From positions 1 through 46,986 of the forward strand of contig DASXLB010000064.1 of NCBI GenBank assembly GCA_036496585.1: a DNA stretch of 46,986 nucleotides, given 5' to 3'. Source of the stretch: Vicinamibacterales bacterium (GTDB taxonomy: Bacteria > Acidobacteriota > Vicinamibacteria > Vicinamibacterales > 2-12-FULL-66-21). The notes under the pieces were generated by a model. The model did no database searches. It saw nothing but the letters and a program-made list of their open reading frames with translations, and had not been told where the DNA came from. The stretch's first letter is position 1; each line of letters opens with the position of its first letter. This document shows, in pieces, positions 45,351-46,986 of this stretch. Both the position numbers and the translations under genes were made by a program.

Positions 45351-45471
45351 AGGCAGGCATCCTTTCGAACGCGAGGGTTCCCTGGCGGCGGTCGGCGGAG
45401 TCGGAGCTTCATCCGATACAGACGTTCTTGCGCCAACCCGCGCATCCCAGTAGTGACAGTCGGCGGCTCGC

Positions 45472-46767
45472 TCAGGTGGCCCGTCTGACGGTGTCGCTCA
45501 GCGGGTGATTCCCAAAACAGCGCCGGTCGATCGCTACCGCGGCGTACACGAACAGCACGAACTCGATCGGTGCGCGATAACGTGTTGTCGGGAAATAGAC
45601 GGCGTGCACCACGGCAAACGTGGCGACCACGGCCCACAGTATGGCGTCGCCGCGGAACTCGCGGCGCCGGATCCAGACGCCGACCAGTGCGAACGCGGCC
45701 ACCGGCACGTACGAGAGGGTATAGGCGACGCGATCGACGGCCGGGCGGGGCCGGCTGTTCGCGACCGTGAACTGGCCTTTCGCGTCCAGGTGAAAGACGG
45801 CCGCCGCCCTGGGATCGCGCGACGGCGTCAGCATCGGCGAGAAGAAGTACCAGATGTTGCGCAGCTTCAGCGCGAGCGTTCCCAGTGGATTGGCCGCCAC
45901 GTGGGCGAACGCCAGGCGGGTGTACGCCGCGTCTTCTGCGCGTTCACGCGCGGGTGACGCCGGGCCGGCGATGCCACCGCGACGATCCAGCACCGACGCG
46001 GCATAGTCTTCCAGGATGTCGGGCCCGTACTCCGGCACGATCCCCGCCGTCTGATCGCAGTTGGAGATGAACAGATTCAGGCCGCTGCGAGTCGGCAGCA
46101 GCGCGCCGTTCAGGGCATGGTTGCGGACCATATAGGGTGCGACGACGAGGACGGCGGTCGCGGCAAACGCCGCGGCGGCGCGCCAGCCGCGATCGCGCCA
46201 CAGAAGGGCAGTGCCCAGGAAGACGAGCGGCAGCGCCATCGCCCGCGTCAGCATCACGAAGCCGAGCCAGGCGCCGGCTCCCGCGCTGCGTCGAGCCGTA
46301 TCGGCCGTCAGGAACGCGCCGGCGAACCCGACGAGCAGCGCCGCCGTAAGCGTCGTGTCGCTCAGATCGACGGCATAGCGAATCAGCAGCGGATAGGCGG
46401 CGTACAGCGACGCGGCGATGACGCCGGCGCGCCACCGGCCGGTGAGCGCCGCGGTCAGCCGATAGAGCAGGACGGCGCCGACGGCGGCGACTCCGCATTG
46501 AATCACCCGCACGAGCCCTGCATGGTTGCCGACCAACAAGCGCGCGCCAGCCAGGAACAGCGGGTAGAGCGGCTCGTAGGCCGTGGTCGTCACTCCGTCG
46601 AGGCTCAGCGATCCGTTCGTGAGCAGACTGCTGGCGAGCGCCCACTGGTAATTCTCCGGCGCGGGCCGCGCATACAGGAGATACAGGGCGCGGGGCACGA
46701 ACGCCGCCGCAAACAGCGCCGCGTACATCGCGCCAGGGCGGGATCGATGCTGGAGAGAGACTGTCAC
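45472..46767 (-). CDS. PMT/ArnT-like (GT39-type) membrane glycosyltransferase
   Basis: A protein of about 431 residues with roughly ten membrane helices. The first periplasmic loop (ENYQWALASSLLTNGSLSL, then AYEPLYPLFLAGARLL) resembles the loop after helix 1 in lipid-linked GT-C transferases, where acidic residues act on the polyprenyl-phosphate sugar. Further segments are LIRYAVDLSDTTLTAALLVG and PTTRYRAPIEFVLFVYAAVA near the C-terminus, the latter common in this superfamily. The start is uncertain: GTG at 46767 is used, ATG at 46728 is possible, and the frame is open further to 46869 but overlaps the upstream gene. The sugar and acceptor are unknown. Confidence 0.75.
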   Translation of the reverse strand: MTVSLQHRSRPGAMYAALFAAAFVPRALYLLYARPAPENYQWALASSLLTNGSLSLDGVTTTAYEPLYPLFLAGARLLVGNHAGLVRVIQCGVAAVGAVLLYRLTAALTGRWRAGVIAASLYAAYPLLIRYAVDLSDTTLTAALLVGFAGAFLTADTARRSAGAGAWLGFVMLTRAMALPLVFLGTALLWRDRGWRAAAAFAATAVLVVAPYMVRNHALNGALLPTRSGLNLFISNCDQTAGIVPEYGPDILEDYAASVLDRRGGIAGPASPARERAEDAAYTRLAFAHVAANPLGTLALKLRNIWYFFSPMLTPSRDPRAAAVFHLDAKGQFTVANSRPRPAVDRVAYTLSYVPVAAFALVGVWIRRREFRGDAILWAVVATFAVVHAVYFPTTRYRAPIEFVLFVYAAVAIDRRCFGNHPLSDTVRRAT

Positions 46768-46787
46768 CGATGCCCCGACGTGCGGGA

Positions 46788-46985
46788 CTACGCCGCCCGG
46801 GAGATGCCGAGTCCGCTGCCCGTTCGACGCGAGAGCCTCGCGTGCAGGCGCACTCGCAGGGCCGTCCATTCGCTGGTGACGAGCCCGCGGACGCGCGCCA
46901 GCCGCGTGCGGCCGGCCGGTGCGCGAAACAGGCTGCGACGGCCGACCGCGATGACTCGGCCCAGCAGATCGCCCGCGTCGAACGG
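46788..46985 (-). CDS. C-terminal end of an unidentified protein (partial)
   Basis: Read on the minus strand from the window edge, the frame is open for about 65 codons and stops with TAG at 46790-46788, 20 bases before the start proposed for the membrane glycosyltransferase gene. The visible end is Arg-rich (LLGRVIAVGRRSLFRAPAG, later LARLSRRTGS-like) with no motif I recognise. The same strand and close spacing suggest one operon with the following gene. It could be a glycosyltransferase or deacetylase tail, but this is a guess. Confidence 0.45.
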   Translation of the reverse strand, partial: PFDAGDLLGRVIAVGRRSLFRAPAGRTRLARVRGLVTSEWTALRVRLHARLSRRTGSGLGISRAA

Positions 46986-46986
46986 C

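Overview
The window is a high-GC bacterial chromosome segment. It carries a complete lipopolysaccharide (LPS) inner-core gene set, so the organism is Gram-negative. The gap-pgk-tpiA-secG glycolytic block, a Ser/Thr kinase fused to formylglycine-enzyme-like and hydrolase domains, many Tat-exported glycosidases, and Pro/Gly/Arg-rich inserts in secreted enzymes together suggest an acidobacterium, probably of the Vicinamibacteria type. That taxonomic call is inference from gene content only.

Layout. (1) 1-3054: the right end of an integrated mobile element. It holds the end of a DUF932-like gene, three small unrecognised genes, an excisionase-like HTH protein and a tyrosine integrase that stops 11 bases from the 3' end of tRNA-Leu(GAG), the presumed attachment site. 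(2) 3066-10000, mostly minus strand: tRNA-Leu, the kinase/FGE-like/hydrolase fusion, secG, a divergent DinB gene, then tpiA, pgk and gap. (3) 10027-19440, plus strand: a tightly overlapping ten-gene envelope operon: waaA, lpxK (apparently with a CTG start), a lauroyltransferase-type acyltransferase, waaF, gmhB, rfaE1, rfaE2, waaC, an ICMT-type methyltransferase and a polytopic membrane protein. A FkbM methyltransferase and a Kdo hydroxylase (KdoO) follow on the minus strand. (4) 21350-22066: a promoter, tRNA-Val(TAC), tRNA-Asp(GTC), a hairpin terminator and about 350 bases without a gene. (5) 22067-45350: a large plant-polysaccharide (arabinoxylan-type hemicellulose) utilisation locus. (6) 45472-46986: a membrane glycosyltransferase-like protein and the end of another gene, both minus strand.

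In region 5 a minus-strand operon runs cupin, MFS transporter, small Tat protein, SMP-30 lactonase, beta-helix protein. It diverges from a sialate-O-acetylesterase-family esterase. A type-B carboxylesterase and a CE1 esterase plus GH51 pair also lie on the minus strand. A LacI-family regulator, then GH10 xylanase, GH95, GH51, CE1-like esterase, GH43 and a small secreted module form the plus-strand arm. Four 14-bp palindromes close to TGTAAGCGCTTACA lie directly upstream of the transcription units and are not seen elsewhere in the window. I infer that the LacI protein represses the whole locus until a xylan-derived ligand appears. No SusC/SusD or other TonB-dependent receptor is in the window, so sugar import would rest on the MFS protein or on genes elsewhere.
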